The notes beneath the pieces were generated by a model. That model was given only the letters and a program-made list of their open reading frames with translations, did not search any database and was not told the DNA's origin. Shown here piece by piece: positions 45,661 through 59,679 of a stretch of DNA of 64,000 nucleotides (within the stretch, counting starts at the first letter, position 1; every line of letters starts with the position of its first letter). The position numbers and the translations under genes were made by a program. This DNA is from Drosophila pseudoobscura (lineage: Eukaryota > Arthropoda > Insecta > Diptera > Drosophilidae): the NCBI RefSeq assembly GCF_009870125.1, contig NC_046679.1, positions 15,872,001-15,936,000 on the forward strand, read 5' to 3'.

Positions 45661-48600
45661 AGCAAGAATTAAAATCCAAACTCTAAAGCTAGTTAAAATT
45701 AATACTATTATAAATCATGCAAAACAAAAACAACAGCAACAAACCGACTATTTTAATGTTTGAAATACATGAAAAAAGTAAAAAAAAAATTATAAATTAG
45801 TTTTAATTTCCCAGGCAATCAAAGCAATACCTACCTTTGTTGACATAAACAACTGACCTCCAACAATCATTTCTATATTGATTGGGCTGGTCTCCGTCTC
45901 CCGGTCCTATCTACGGGCATGGTATCGATGCAGCAAATTGAACGACCGATAGTGGTTCCGAGAGGTGTCATCCCTATCTTATCGCTACCCAGATGCAGAG
46001 TGCAGTTTTTCCCAGTTTTCCGTTGTTTTCCGTTGATAAACCCCGCTCTTATCGCCCTGCACTCATAAATTGCAACGGAACAAGAAGGTAAACAGCCACG
46101 TCCCAGACCTGACTAACCCATCTCAACCCAACCCCAGTTTCAGTCCCAGTCCCAGTCCCAGTCATACTTCCAGTCACCTATCCCTCTTCTTTTGGTTCTG
46201 TTCTGTTTGCTTTCTAGTAATATAAAGAGAGGAATATACGATACGATACCCTATCATGGACCTTATCTCTGTTATATGTATATATGTATGTATATACTCC
46301 GACAACTACAGCCTGATCAGTCGCATTTCCCCCCTGGTAGGGCGACAGTTACAACCTATCCAACGTTGATTATCATCGGTGTGATTCATTTGAAAGAATC
46401 TATGGTTCCAGAATTCTCGGACCTGGGCCTGGTAGCCAGAGGCATTACAATTTCACCAACAGTTCATTTATCTGGTCGCTGCAGACCCCGCGAATGTTTA
46501 ACAAGCTGTTGTCTTTTTTAATTAAGCAGGAAGGTCACCATTTCTATATACCGACAGATATCTATATACATTTTATATGTGGGCAACTTGCTTTAATACA
46601 TTTTTTATGGCCTCTACCATGGAACAACACTGTTCCATAAAGAGCGCGCTTTGTTGTTCGTCAGGGGCTTGGGACTTGGTCGGGGAGTAGGTCTGTCTGT
46701 CCCTGCAATTCTGACTGGGACTCGGTCTGTGTCTGGGTCTCGCTTTGGGAGCGACAACAAAATGGCGCTTGGTTTGTTGTCGCTTCAATTTCGATTTTTC
46801 CTTGACATTGTGACTGTCAGCATTTTGTTAGAGTTCCTTCATTTTACTCCCGCAAACAACCCCATCTGTGTGCGGGGCTTACGAGATCTGTGTCTTGGGG
46901 TTGGTTCGGCTAAACCGACAACCCACCCAAAAACACCCAAGCCACCCACTCAACCGCGCCACCCCCCATTTCCAGTTGTCGACAATTTATATATCGATGC
47001 CTTAATGCCAGACATGCGCGCTGAAGACGCTCAATGGGGGGGATGGCGATGGTATGGTGGTGTTCCGAGTTTGTTGAGCTCTCCAGACAAGCCAGAACCA
47101 GCCATGTCCTCCCATATCTATTCATAAATGCCACCCACACGGCTCGCCGCCGTTTGTGAGCGACCCGACCCCATCAATATGTAATTATTCTGTCGAAGAC
47201 AGATTTAAAATTCCATTTTCAACAAACAACAAGTTCGGGTTAAACTTTTTACAACTTCCCAGAACAAAACCATTAGGAAATTGGCAGAGCAGAGTGTACA
47301 ATTTGTCATGACATTTTGTTGGTCATTAAACATTGATGATGGCCAGAGTCAGAGTTTTATTGAAACACGAGTAATCATCGCATGTCTATGACCTCGGTGC
47401 ACTCTCCCTTTTCATTACCTATATCCAATGTGTGTTATATACTATAATTGTATTATTGACAAAACATAGAAATTAGTAAAAAAGAAAAGTTTTAAATTGA
47501 ATTTTTAGTTAGAAATTTCATACATCCGAAATTCAGCTCGGTTTCCGTTCAGTAGGGATTGTGGCAGGAAATTTGCGAGTAAATCCAGTCCAGGCCGGCC
47601 GAGGGCTTGAGGTTTTACGGCTGCTGTTCTGCTGCTAATAAAGAACCACAATCTTGTAGTAATTTTCTAATGGAATATTTAATTTTAAAACGAGACACAG
47701 CCGGGTTTGAGGTTGTGGGTGTGGGGCCTGAAAGGAGTGGAGATGCTGCCACGTAGAAAAATGGTCGGGCAACGCAACCCTTTTTTCCTTTGCTGCAGGA
47801 ACAGCATGGAGCAGCAGCGGCTTATGCCGGATGGATACACAGGAAGTAGTAGTGCCTTTGGTAGCCTCCATTGCCAGCCCCATCTGGCATTTTCCTCACT
47901 CTCTCTCTGCTTCCTTTCCCCATGGTGGCAGTCAAAGACAGCGCCACGTAGCAATGGCGGAGGCAGGAAGGCAGTGTGGCAACGTGGTTGTCGCTGCAGG
48001 GGCAGCATCCGCTCGGATCTGGTTGCTGGCTGGTTGGATGGTTGGATGGTTGGACCCCCATGGACCCGCCTCTCTGAGAGCTCCACTCGCTTTGTGCACT
48101 GCTTTTTCATTATAATAATACTTTGTAATTAGGTTTTCGAAAGTTAATTAAAATTCGGTTATGAAAGCGGAAACTTTCTCATGAACGCTTCCGGTTATAA
48201 AAACGCATGAAGGGGGTTCGCTAGGGGTTGTTGGGTCTTTGGGGGTAGGATAGGTGGTGTGCTGGTTGGCGATTGGGAGAGGGTTCTGGCTCTGGGGCTC
48301 GGTTAGGCAAATGGAAAATGGGAAAATGCTTCAAAAAAGGATTTTCGGTCTCCGGTTGAGCTGCAGCCAGAGACAGACATAGAATAAAAGATGGAAATGT
48401 ACGAGTAAAAGACGAGTACTGCTCCAAAAACAGAACCAGCGAGAGGGGTAGACACAGAACAGAGAAGCAGTGAGAAAAGCGAAGAGAATGTAGTGGTGGA
48501 GAGACAGCGGCATGGCTCTCAACTTTGTTTCGAGGAAATTTTTGTGCAAACATTTCTCTGAAATTAAAAAATACATATTATATTTTAATGAGCAAAATGG

Positions 48601-51600
48601 CTACCAACGCGCCATCGCAGTGGTTCTTTCTCCTCTTTTCGCTGGTGTTGGTGCCTGTAGCTGTTGCTGTTGTCACGTTTAATGCGAACCGCGCCCAGTC
48701 GCAAGGTTGTTCCCAACATTGCGAACGGGATAATTAAAATGATGACTTGAAAATAAATTGCTGTTATCTCTGACCAACAGGCTGGCTGCCTGTCGTAGAG
48801 CCAGGGACAGAAACGGAGACAGGGCCGGGCCGGGCCCAAACCAAAGCCAGAGCCAGATACGACCCCACCCAAAACCGTTGCTGGTTGTCGATGACACGTC
48901 GATGTCGACAGCGCCACATCATTATGTACGGGGGAGCGGGCAGCCGGCAGTACGGGTACACGTCCGGGTAAGTTCTACCGCTCATTGTCCTCCGTTTGGT
49001 GTCGCCCACTTACACTGAAAATAAATTATTCTAAAATCGGGAATAAATATACATGCGAAACAACAAAAAAAGCAAAAACTATCGAATACTATTCATGTTA
49101 TTTGTAACATATGCACGTTAAGCAACCTGTAAAACCTGTAAAAAACTTCTATCAAGATTATTTTCTCAGCTTTCCAAATCTTATATTAGTTTTTAGTGAA
49201 GATTTCATTACTTAATTCGTATGTAAAGTCGTGAAACATTTTGAAACTAGTTTTGGAAACTTGCTATTGGGTTTCCTGTTTTCCCTCAGTGTTCTGGCAT
49301 TCCCTTCGGTTTCTGTGTGTGTGCTCTATCAGCGCCTGCCGCTGCTGCGTGCTTGAGAACGACACTTACGGATTAGGCCGGCAGCAGCAGAAACAGAAAC
49401 AGCAACACAGCCAGAGCCGCATCAGGAGTAGCAGCGGGTCGAGCTGACAAGTGGCCGCCTTCCGCCCGGTTGTCCTTTTGGCCGGTTGTCCGTGCAGCCG
49501 TCGACGTGCCTCTGACTGTTGCTGCATTGTGCTCCGTGTTTATCTAAAACATTCCACACATAATTAGCAGCAAAGCTCCACTCCACCCTCCTCATCGTTG
49601 TGCTCTTCTTGCAGCAAATTGAAATTAATCCGCGAAACCTTACGCTCGAAAATGCGGGCACGTGTCTGCCGTAAAGATTCCCTGGTCAGACATGGACCAC
49701 GGCACGCGCCGTCCATCTCTCTCTTCCAGCTTTCTCCCGGCAATCAAAACATTACAAATCTCTTCGGGTTGGGTGTGAAATTTTGCAGGGCATTATCTGA
49801 AAACATCCTGCCATACGTTTTTCGCCGATATCTTGGACGAGTACGAGTACTCTTGCTCGTATCTGTATCTGATGTTGATGGCCGGCAACAGCGAGCTTAG
49901 CTGCAACGCCAACGCATTAATCACGTTTCGGCATGTGGCAGTAGATGGGGGCACGGGCATTAAGTGGGAGTGTGGATAGTGGGTGGGCAGGCAGCCATTT
50001 GTGGTTGGTTGTGGGGTGACAGTGACTGATGTGCAGGCGGAGCAGGGGGCGGCGGCTTATCGATTGGCAGCTCCGACACACCTTTATCGGGGAACAGCAG
50101 CCCATTCGATTGGATGAAATTTCAGACGACCCCAACAACAGCAACGCTGCTAATAATCAAATTGTGTTTTGACAGGCCAACGACGAGGTCTTCGAGTGGC
50201 ATGAGTGACTCATTAGGAGCTGAAGATGATGAATGAATGGGAGAGTGCTTGGTCAGCTAAATAACCATTATGGGGAGCCGAAAGATATACTCAAAGAGTG
50301 TGCCTCTACCATATTCCCACTTAAAGATAATTTATGTATCTATAGAAGCATCACTGGAAACCGGGGAATATACTACAAACGAGTCCTCGCTTATCAAAGC
50401 CATTTGATTGAGGAGTTCCCTGTGTAAAATGCAAACCATTTTCCATTTTCAATTCCTGTTGATTATTTATTTTTATTTTAATTAAAACTCGCAACAGAAT
50501 GCACTCTAGAATATTTTCAATTTAAATGCAATTAAGTTAATGCAAGCCTCCACAAACAGTTGCATTTACGGTTGGGTTGCACACTGGCACGAGGGATAAA
50601 ATATATGTACGAATACTCGTATGAGCCTAACATTTGGCATTTGGCAAAAATCAAATCAGAATCTCCAACTAAATTAAATTCATTTATTTGGAAATCTATT
50701 TGCATACGCAGGCGAAATTAATGTGAAATCATCGGCAGAGGAGCAGAATATTAGCAGGATCCTGCATATCGACAGCGATGGCTGGCAACCGCTTCCGGTG
50801 CGGCTAGCGGAAACGGACATGGTCATGGCGCTTCCCCATCACCATTCTCCTTCCTGCTGTTGCTGCTTTTCGTTGTTTGCGGAAAACGCCTGACTGCATC
50901 AACGAATGAATGAGTGAGTGAATGGACGAGTGAGTGATTGAATGCGAGCACGGAGAACAACAAGAATAAACAAATTTGGAGCACAGGCAACAATTTTCAT
51001 GCAATCTAATTCACAATTAATGACAAATTCCCTGCCACTTACGAGTCTCTGCGGCATCACTGTGTGTGCCTGTGTATCTGTGCTGTGTGCGAAAATATTT
51101 GCACAATAATTAATTGAATAATGTCAATAAATTTTCAACACATTTCCACACACCCATACACACACACAAAGGAGAGTGAAACTTTTCATGCCCACTCGCT
51201 CACACTCACACATGTCCTGGTAGAGGACAAACACATTTGCGTACGGATGAGGAGGAGCAGCAAGCAGTCCGCTGGACCATTTCAAAGTTGGGACAATGCT
51301 CGAAACTGGACAAGTTTGTCTGCTGCCCGGATGCTCCGGTCGCCGTCTCCGGCTCCGGCTCCGGTTCTGGCCATGGCATACATAGCTCTCCGGTTCTGGC
51401 CATGGCTCTGGCCGTAGCACTGGCTCTCGCTCGGATGGTGGTGGTGATGGTGCGATTAGGCGAAACGAATCAACAAATCAACACACTCAGCAAATTCGTC
51501 AGCAGGATGCGGATGCCTTCGCTGCTTCTGGTGCTGCTGCTCTGCTGCTGCTGCTGCTGCTGTTGGTGCACATTGTGTCTCATTTCCATTTTCAGGAGCG

Positions 51601-54600
51601 GCAGCAGACGACGTCGACTGTTCAAAAGTTTGTCTTTCAATTTCGAAAATGGTATTTGTCAAGTGGGCGCCACACCCTCCCCCCCTCTATATGTTGGGCT
51701 TTCAGATTTGCATAGCTCAGCAGGGGTAGCAGAGGCACTGGCAGTGGCAGTGGCAATGGAAATGGCAGGGGCAGTGGCAGTGGCAGGCATCTTTGCCGTC
51801 ATGACCCATTCGGATCGTAGGGTCCATGTGTGTCCTTCAAATGGCTCAAGTGCTGTAGAGGAACAGCCAGCCCCAGGGCCCACAACCAGAGCCAGAGCTG
51901 ACACACAAACCAACTGCCCCAATTTCATGGGTTTTTCCTTATTTGTGACTCTCAAAAGCATCCGATTTGGTAAACTTAACTTAAGGGAACTCCAAATACA
52001 TGCATTTGGTGTTACAATGATTAAAAATTATTCAATTTATTTTGATTGTTGCAAATGTTTGCCATCACATTCGGATTGGGATTCGGATTCGGATTCAGAA
52101 ATTGACAGCTCAAAGGTGAATGCATTTGGCAGCGCATCCCTTTGCCCGCCAGGCTCAGCCTTGCCATTGATCCATTCATGAATAGAGACAGATAGAACAA
52201 CAGACCGGAGCCTATCTGGCCTGAGAATATTCAGAGTCCATAGGATCCTTTCGTCCTGTCGATTGTTTAGCCAGCTAAGCCATCAAAACAAAAACCATTC
52301 ATCCGCAGAGACAGAAACAGAGAGAGGAAGAATCTTTAACCAATAAAGAAAACAGGATAAGCCATCATTTCCGAATTGCAAGTCAAAAAGATTTAAGCAG
52401 GCGGAATTCCCCGCAACACATCAAATGAGCAGCAATCGGCATTTGGCATTCGGTATTCCACAAATGGCAAATGGAAATGCACTTTTCTAGTCATCTGTTC
52501 GAGTGGAGTGCTCCGAGTGTGTGCTCAAACAGTTTTTCTGGCCAATTGAGCAGCAGTGCGAGTAATACAACAATGCCAATACACATGCGCTACAGAGTCA
52601 TAGCCATATTCAGAACTACAGGCGATGTTGATGGTGATGGTGGCACCCCCGCTGCAAAGCTTACCGCAACACATGTAAACGTCAAGTCGGGCCAAATCCT
52701 CTGTAATTGATCGCCGCATGGAGCGAAGCTTACCGACTGTCGCCGCGGGTGCAATCCTAATAAAAAATCCCATACCCGCCGCAGCCGCAGCGGTAGCCGT
52801 ACCCTCGGCACTGCTCAATGCTGCAGTGTCGCCAGTTTAGCTCCGCTTAAGTACCTGCCCTTACAATGGGCGCCCATTCATAAGGCGACTGTCAATCATG
52901 TCTAACCCGTCGACTGAGCGTCGCCAGCGTCTGGTTATGCCTCAGAGCAGACCCAACCCCAGCGCCGCTGAATGCTGGCAGATGTTCTATGGCCCAAAAG
53001 TTTTTCTTTTGCTCGGCTTTTAAACCTGACTGACATGCAAATCAAAATGACAGTCCTCACGCAGGCAGGTGCATGGCCCCAGGATCTCAACCTTTATACA
53101 TATACTAGATCTAACCGCCAGTCAAGTGCGGGGCCAGAGCCGTGCCAAATGCTAACAGCAGGTCAACTAGCAAGATCTTCAACCTTTTGAGGGACACCCA
53201 CGACAGGCCGGGCCAGGCCATGCCAGGTTGTTGTTATCTCTGCCTAATGTGCCAATATTTTTACATGCTTAAAGCATGTTAAACAATTGTCGATGGTGAT
53301 GTCGCCGCAATCGCAGCCCCTCAGGCCCCCAGAACTGACGACTAAATTAAGCCATTTGTCATAGCTTATTTTCACATATGCTGGCATTTAACACGCAGGT
53401 TCGGGTTCTGCTCCTCAGTCAGTGTTACAGCCACAGTGTCAGCCTCAGCGTCAGCCTGGTGGTGACTCTCGCCTTTTGATTGGAAATACTTTGGCGTGGT
53501 AGTTCCTGCTCAGAGTCCCGGCTCTTCCTGTCCGGCATTAGAAAAACAGCAACAGAAATCCAATGAAAACAAACCGCCCATCAACACCCTCGAAATAAAT
53601 TGCCTTGACATGAAAGTGCCAGTGGGTGGGTGATGCTGATGCTGTCCTCCATCCTCCGTCCTCGGTTTTCGGTCTCCTTCTCGGTGTAGAAGGTCCTGCT
53701 CTCCCCTTGCTCCGTTCAGTGTAGCATTTAATTGAAATGGGCGCGAGAGCATTTGTTTCTACATTCTATGCTCACTAGCCGCATTAAAGTGCTAATGCAC
53801 TGTTGTTGTTTTTGGGCAGGATAGAACAGCACCGAGCAGCTTCAAGCAGAACAGGACCTCTACGACAGGACAACGTCAACCCCTAAAACTATAGAGCAAC
53901 AAAACGCTCACTCCCGATTCACGAACAATCAACCCCGAATAATAGCAAGGATTATGCCATACATCAGCAGGGCTCAGGTCTGGGGTTTGTTCTCGGTCTG
54001 GTTCTGGTTCTGCGTTCGGCTCTAGGTCTGGGTCTCGACGAAGGCAGACCGAGAGGGCATTGTCCTAGTGGAATTGAACAACAAGAGAAATTTAGTGGTT
54101 AAACGAAAGTCGAAGAGAGGAATGCTCTTTCCAAAGTGATTTTCGATGGGATGAATTCTTATTCACGTATCAATTTAAATTATATAAATTCGTTATAGTA
54201 TAGAAATATAAGCTCTGGATTCTTAGAACGTTCAATCGTGAATGTATCTAGTAAACTTAACCAATATAGGTCACTAGAGGCAACCAAAGTACTTTACAAT
54301 CTTATCTATGTATGGAAATAATCCTATTTAGTATGGTTACGTCCTATAACTAGTAAATGTGTACATATATGTGTACTTAGCACAAAGAGTTTTCAAACTT
54401 TGACGGTCTCTGCTTTCAATCACATAATCTAACATTATTGAAGGGTATACAGATGTCTTCAAACACCGATCCTCCTTTCTCTCAGCAAGGGACGTTATAG
54501 CTGCCGATGCTTGGGCTCTCGTCATCATCGTCATGTCCTGTCCCCGTCCCCTTACCCAGTCCTGTGTCGTCTCGTCGGGTTTCGGTGTATGTTTTGAGGC

Positions 54601-57600
54601 TACAGATATCAGGGCAATAAAATAATTGCGACAATAAGCGTTTCATTATTCATTTGTGTGACTGCAAGGGGCGAACAATTTGTGAGCAGGTCGTCCCAGC
54701 AGGGGGAGGTGGAGGTGGAGATGGAGGCGGAGGCGAAGTCGCTCCAGGGCCGGGGTAGATGTGTCGATGACGGAGCACTGATTGCAGGGGTGGTGCCCAT
54801 TCTATACCATGCCCCGACCCGATCCGATGTTAATCCAACTGTGTTCGGTCTTCAGGGCTCTCATGCACATTGCCGTTTTAGCAGTTAATAGTTTGCCACG
54901 GCGGCTGAACTTTGATTTCCGTGGCAGCAATGAAAGGAAAGCCAGCAGGGGGTGTTAAACACCCGTCCGATGATCTTGATTTGATTACTGCGGCGTTAAT
55001 ACAATTGATAGTTGAGGCCGAAGAGGAGAGAAGGGAATCAGAATCAGGCTAATATGAAGCTGCGTATGGCCTTTTTTTTGTTGTGGCTTGTGTGAATGTT
55101 TTGTTGTTGCGGCTTAGCCGTCAAATTGTTGCAGTTGTTGATTGCTTTTTTATTTCGCCTTCGAATTACGACATTTGTTTTGTGTGCCAGCGGATTAGCC
55201 AACTTGGATTTCTGCTCTCCACAGTACTTACAAACACTTCACTTCGGGCTATGATAATTGCAGACATTTCTGCATAAAAACTTTTGCTATTAGCCACTCG
55301 CACTCTTTGGCTGCTACCAATTCCACTTGATTGGCCCTGGAAATGGCAGTTGTCTGGCAGCTCGCTTCCGCTTCCGCTTAATTGCCCGGATGCGTCCGTC
55401 TGGGCCTGGCTAAGAGTAAAGAAAACGGAAATCGCTGGAAATAATTATAATTGAGCGCTCAAAGACCGCATGAATTTTCAAGCGAACGCTTTTTTCTTTT
55501 GTCGATTCGAAGGAGTTGCCGTAGGGCAAACAAGCATTGGGAAATTTCTTAATTGAGTTTGCATAATTAACGCAGGTAATTGTCCTTAAGGCTCAATTGA
55601 AATCGGAATCTTAAACGGAGTTTGTTTAGCCAATATGGAGCTGATTGAAATGAGGCCAAGACTAGTTTATCAGTGCACAAGCCAGAAAGGATGAACGGAA
55701 AAAGGATTCAAGGTCTCTCTGTTTTTAGCCAGAAAGAATCGAACTTACAACTTTATACTTAATCGAGGTGTGAATGTCAATCACTTTCTTCTTGCATTTC
55801 TCTTTGAAAGTCTCTCTGTCTTCTGTCGGATATGTTGTCGGTAATAATTTTGTGTATATTTGCATTAACAAATGCACAGTCAAATCCGAAAATAAACACA
55901 AGCGAGCCGCCACCCATCAACTTGGCCAGAACCCTGCCGCCCGCTGTCTCTCTCTCTCTATCGCTCTTCGCGCCCTGTCTCTTTCAGACTCACATTCTGT
56001 GTACCCAACTACAATACATTCTCCAAATGCGCGCGCTACCTTGCGCTTGTTATTACAGCAAACAAATGAAAGTGAAAGCACAAATTTTGCAATGGCTTTT
56101 TTTGGGATTCTTTTTATAATACATATAGACAGGCCAGACGGATAAAGCGGGAGGAGAGAGAGGAGGGAAGAGACGGGCGGAGAGAGTCGTTGGGAGAGAG
56201 AGCAGAGTGCAGAGAAAAGCGCGACGTTCGTTCGCTTTGGTGCCAAAATTGCTTCCGAAATCAACCAAAAGCCAAACGACAGCCAGTGTTTATAGTAGTG
56301 GTAGTGTGTGTGTGTGTGTGGGGATAGCCAACATGGCCGACACACACACATAGACACAAACAACTAACAGAGAAACCAAAGAGCCAGGCCAGGCCATTTC
56401 GGGCCATGCCAGGAGACCCAGAAGAGCCCAGAGCCGGCTGGAGCTGTTGAGTTTGAGTTTACTTCTCAAATATTATGCGAACGCAAATATTTTTATTTAG
56501 TAAATGTCATTTATTATTTATGTTTATTCGAGCACTTATCTAGCGCTGCTTAACAACTTCGGCTCTAATGCACGGCGGCGGCAGCGTGCAGGGGGCCAAG
56601 GCCGCGGTGCCATCCAATCGAATTTGAAAGCGGAATCAACAAGGAATCGAAACGCTGCCACCACCAAAGCGCCCACGCATGCCAGGATGCCACACTTTGG
56701 AAAAATAGCAGGTTTTCCTAATGGATATCCTCTATATTTACCAAATAATTTAATTTGAAAAACTTTAGGCACAATCAATATTAATATTTAAAGAAATTAA
56801 ATATTATAATTTCCAAAGGATATAATGTCCATAGCAATAATTGAGTAGGTCTCATAAGTTAATATCAAGGGATATTAAAATTAAGAAAAATGTTGAATGT
56901 TTATGTTTCTGCATTGATTCTTGAATTTTTCATCCAATTGCACATCAAAGGACATACCTTTTTTCTTTCAGTGTCGAAGTAGAATGGTGGCTTACGGAAA
57001 CGGAGGTGGGAATAAATTTAAACTCAAACTAAACTTGCGAGTAAATAGAAATACAAAAAGGCAAACAAAAACAATGCTTCTGCTGTTGCTGCTGCTACTG
57101 CCACGGTCGTAAGGATGTCGATGTCGATGTGGATGCCGGGGCCAAGAAGCCAGCCAGGCCGCAGCAATCGGAATCCCAGTCCCATCCCCAGTTCGAGTCG
57201 CAGGCAAATGGCGGGCAGAGTGTACACAAGCCGCCGTCTAGCGCATGTCTGCCAAGTGCGAAATGGGGGCGACTTGCTCCTCCACGACTGCTCCACTCTT
57301 GCAGTGGCTGCTTGCCAATATTTGTGATTGTTTCGTATTCGATTTTCATAGCAATGCAGTGTCCTTGGCTGCCAGATAGAGATGGCAATGGGTCTGGGGC
57401 ATGGTTATGTGCATAGGAGGGGAGCCCCTCTGCTCCCTCTCTCTTTTCTCTATGAATGACTTTTTCTTTCCCTACTTCTCTGGCTATCCGCTGGTTGTGG
57501 CTGCTACGATTATTGTTATTAGTCGAGCAAACAAATTGGTAAATAATAAATATTTTTCAGTTAAATATTGTTAGTAGAATGCCTCTTGCGGACTTGCGGA

Positions 57601-58570
57601 ACCAGTATGCGCTGTGTGGCACGAGCCTCCTTTTTTTATGATTTTGTGTATCGGTGTGTGTATGTAGATCTCTGAAGGAGGCTATGCCACATTGCCAATG
57701 ACTTGCGCTTTCATTCATGTGTACACACGAGAGAGAAGTACTACCGGAGTACGTACATATACTACGTGTGTACTGAGGGAAATTGGTAGCCCACATTTAC
57801 AAAATCAGAAAAGCGCTTGATTTGTAAAATATTTGCTTTGTGCAAACGAACGCAGCAATTGTTCAATTCATACAGAGGTGCTCTGGGCTCCGTCTACGTC
57901 TCTCTAGCTGTGGCACCGCACCGTCTCTGGGCCCTTCCCTGGTTCCGTCTCCGTATCCGACTTTGGTCGAAGCTCCCCGGCTTGGATCTAGAGAGCATTG
58001 GTTGTCGTCATGTTCGGAAAATGTTTATGGAGCGACACCTGTAGGTGATGATAATAAACAATCGAAACATGACGCCTACGACTACCAATCGAAGGCTCTT
58101 TGGAGTGGGGCGAATGGTGGAGGAGTGGCCCCTATTCGAGTGTACTAGAGGTGTATGTAAATACTATGGGGATTATAATTAGCTGGGGATATACATATGA
58201 GGTTCTAGGGAACTCAGATTGGGAGGAGACATTGGCTGCTTTGGGCAGAATGGGTTCTTTGGACTTTGATGATGGAAGCAGAAGCTGTTGGTTGAAAAAA
58301 ATAATAAATAAGACTATGGGTTGAGTAAGATTTATCTTTGTCACTGATAGAGAAAATATGGAGATTACTTGGTATAGTTAAACAGGACAATGTCCGTAAA
58401 TAACGTTGTGTACCCTATACTCCGTCAGTATGTGAAGACTGAGGTTTTCCACAAAACTTGTTCTGAAAACTAAATAGACTTCCATTAAAGGTATTTGTAA
58501 GAGCCCTTGTATTTTGCTATGCTATGCTTCTAGTGTGGCGTGTCCGTGAAATTGATTTCTTGGAAAGAAT
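45661..58570. other. Non-coding DNA downstream of fork head
   Basis: No convincing coding exon or RNA gene in about 13 kb. Seen: hexamer islands of the CAGTCC, TCTGGT and GGCAGT kind (46140-46165, 51345-51380, 51733-51785, 53960-54030), CTG/TGC runs (51537-51565), a GGTTGGATGG array (48022-48053), a GGAGGTGGAG island (54708-54735), a GAGA-rich stretch (56148-56215) and CpG-rich words around 56565-56620. Large frames such as 51237-52181 (+) are translations of these repeats. Much of it may be fork head or neighbouring-gene enhancer DNA. Confidence 0.45.
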
Positions 58571-58657
58571 TAACTTGAACATTTAAAGAAGACTTTATTT
58601 CGTTAAAGAAAACGATTAGCCCAAGGTATAAATGTCTATTTTATTTGTAGAGATCTT

Positions 58658-58834
58658 TCAATTTCTACACCCGCCTCTGCAGTTACATCCGAAAATATTG
58701 CATTTTCTATAAGCGCAATATGGTGTTGGACTTGTTCCATCGTGGCATAATCCAGGCCGCTTTGGATGGCAGCAGTACGACATAACATCTCCAAAGAGAA
58801 ATAGAATCACGAAAGCACTTGTAAAATTCATCAT
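58658..58834 (-). CDS. Small secreted cysteine-rich peptide with Diedel-like motif
   Basis: Intronless 58-codon frame, ATG at 58834 (followed at once by a second ATG) and TGA at 58658. Residues 1-19 form a signal peptide (MMNFTSAFVILFLFGDVMS). The mature part of about 39 residues has eight cysteines (21, 22, 30, 40, 45, 50, 52, 56), enough for four disulfides, and ends YRKCNIFGCNCRGGCRN. The CNIFGCNC-X-GGC motif is shared with the C-terminal region of Drosophila Diedel, a secreted immune-modulating protein (from memory), but Diedel is roughly twice as long. TATATAAA (58876-58883) and an initiator TCATTC (58845-58850) are spaced as in a real promoter, and AATAAA on the - strand (58594-58599) follows the stop. 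This is a real gene in my view; the function is unknown, perhaps immune or seminal-fluid related. Confidence 0.75.
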   Translation of the reverse strand: MMNFTSAFVILFLFGDVMSYCCHPKRPGLCHDGTSPTPYCAYRKCNIFGCNCRGGCRN

Positions 58835-58875
58835 CCGGTCTGTGGAATGACTCTGGAAATGGTTGGCCGGTAGGG

Positions 58876-58883
58876 TTTATATA
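58876..58883 (-). promoter_or_regulatory. TATA box of the small cysteine-rich peptide gene
   Basis: TTTATATA on the + strand reads TATATAAA on the - strand, about 30 bp upstream of an initiator match TCATTC at 58845-58850 and 42 bp before the ATG. It implies a 5' UTR of only about 14 nt. Confidence 0.65.
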
Positions 58884-58899
58884 TATTTATTTTTCCAAA

Positions 58900-59399
58900 T
58901 CGTTTTTAAATCAATCCATCTACCGGATATAGTTTTTATCTAATTTGGTATGCTATGCTCCTAATGAAGCAATAAAAAAATTTCGAAAACGGAAATTTAG
59001 GATGACGGGGCAAGTGTCGCGACTCTACTCTTACACCCGGTGCTCATCGCGTTTATATATGAGCTTATGATTTATCGCCTTTGGCAAAAGGGAGGAATTG
59101 ATTTGCACTATTGATATATTTATATTTTTGTATTCTGCTGTAATCTGTGTTGTATTCTCTCTCTCTTTTTACACCAATACCAGCCGTTTTATCTCGCACC
59201 CCTTCGCCAGAGTGCGCACCTGGCACGAGGAAGAGTATTTGAAAGAGTAACAGAGAGAGAGAGAGTGTGAGTAAGCGCTGCGTAGCTAATGCAATTTCAT
59301 TTTTTGCTTCTAGGTATAATAATGATCCGGTCCTAGTCAAATCGGCAAAATATGATTTGTGTTTTTTGTTTTCCCTTATGTTTCAAATTGTGGATGCCA
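58900..59399. other. Intergenic, no gene seen
   Basis: Contains a GAGA run at 59249-59265. The - frame 59065-59340 has a hydrophobic Leu-rich stretch, but it derives from the CTCTCTC tract and nearby sequence and lacks other support. Confidence 0.4.
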
Positions 59400-59660
59400 C
59401 AGTGCACAGTGATAAGAGTATGCCCTGATATCACAGGAGTCTAGATACAAAAATGTTGATGCTCCAGCTCTTATAGTCTCTGAGAACTAGCCGTCAAACA
59501 AGACGGACTGACAGACATGGTTATATCGTCTGTTATATATTTGCTGCTAGTGCTGATTAGGAATATATATTTTTTATGGGGTCGGAAAAGCTTCCTTTGG
59601 GATCCACAAATCTGATACACCCCTATATTTTTTGAGTATCGGGTATAAAAAGAAACAAAT
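59400..59660. repeat. Second copy of the dispersed Drosophila repeat
   Basis: It reads tctctgagaactagccgtc, acggactgacagacatgg, ttatatcgtct, gctgattaggaatatata, tttatggggtcgga, aagcttccttt and finally gggtataaa. This is the same order of blocks as at 1421-1660 and as the repeat remembered from many Drosophila loci. It is better preserved than the first copy. Confidence 0.6.
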
Positions 59661-59679
59661 AATTTATAAGTAAGGAAAT

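Noticed and set aside
47685-48132. Overlapping 141-codon frames on both strands
   Set aside because: Sense and antisense are equally open in a GC-rich repeat-containing stretch, with no domain or start context.
51237-52181. 314-codon + frame
   Set aside because: It is built from translated microsatellites (Ser-Gly, Ala-Val-Ala, Cys runs), with no domain or splice logic. An overlapping - frame is equally open.
59065-59340. - frame with a Leu-rich hydrophobic stretch as a secreted protein
   Set aside because: The stretch is the translation of a CTCTCT tract. There is no promoter spacing, and the hydrophobic part is not at the N-terminus.
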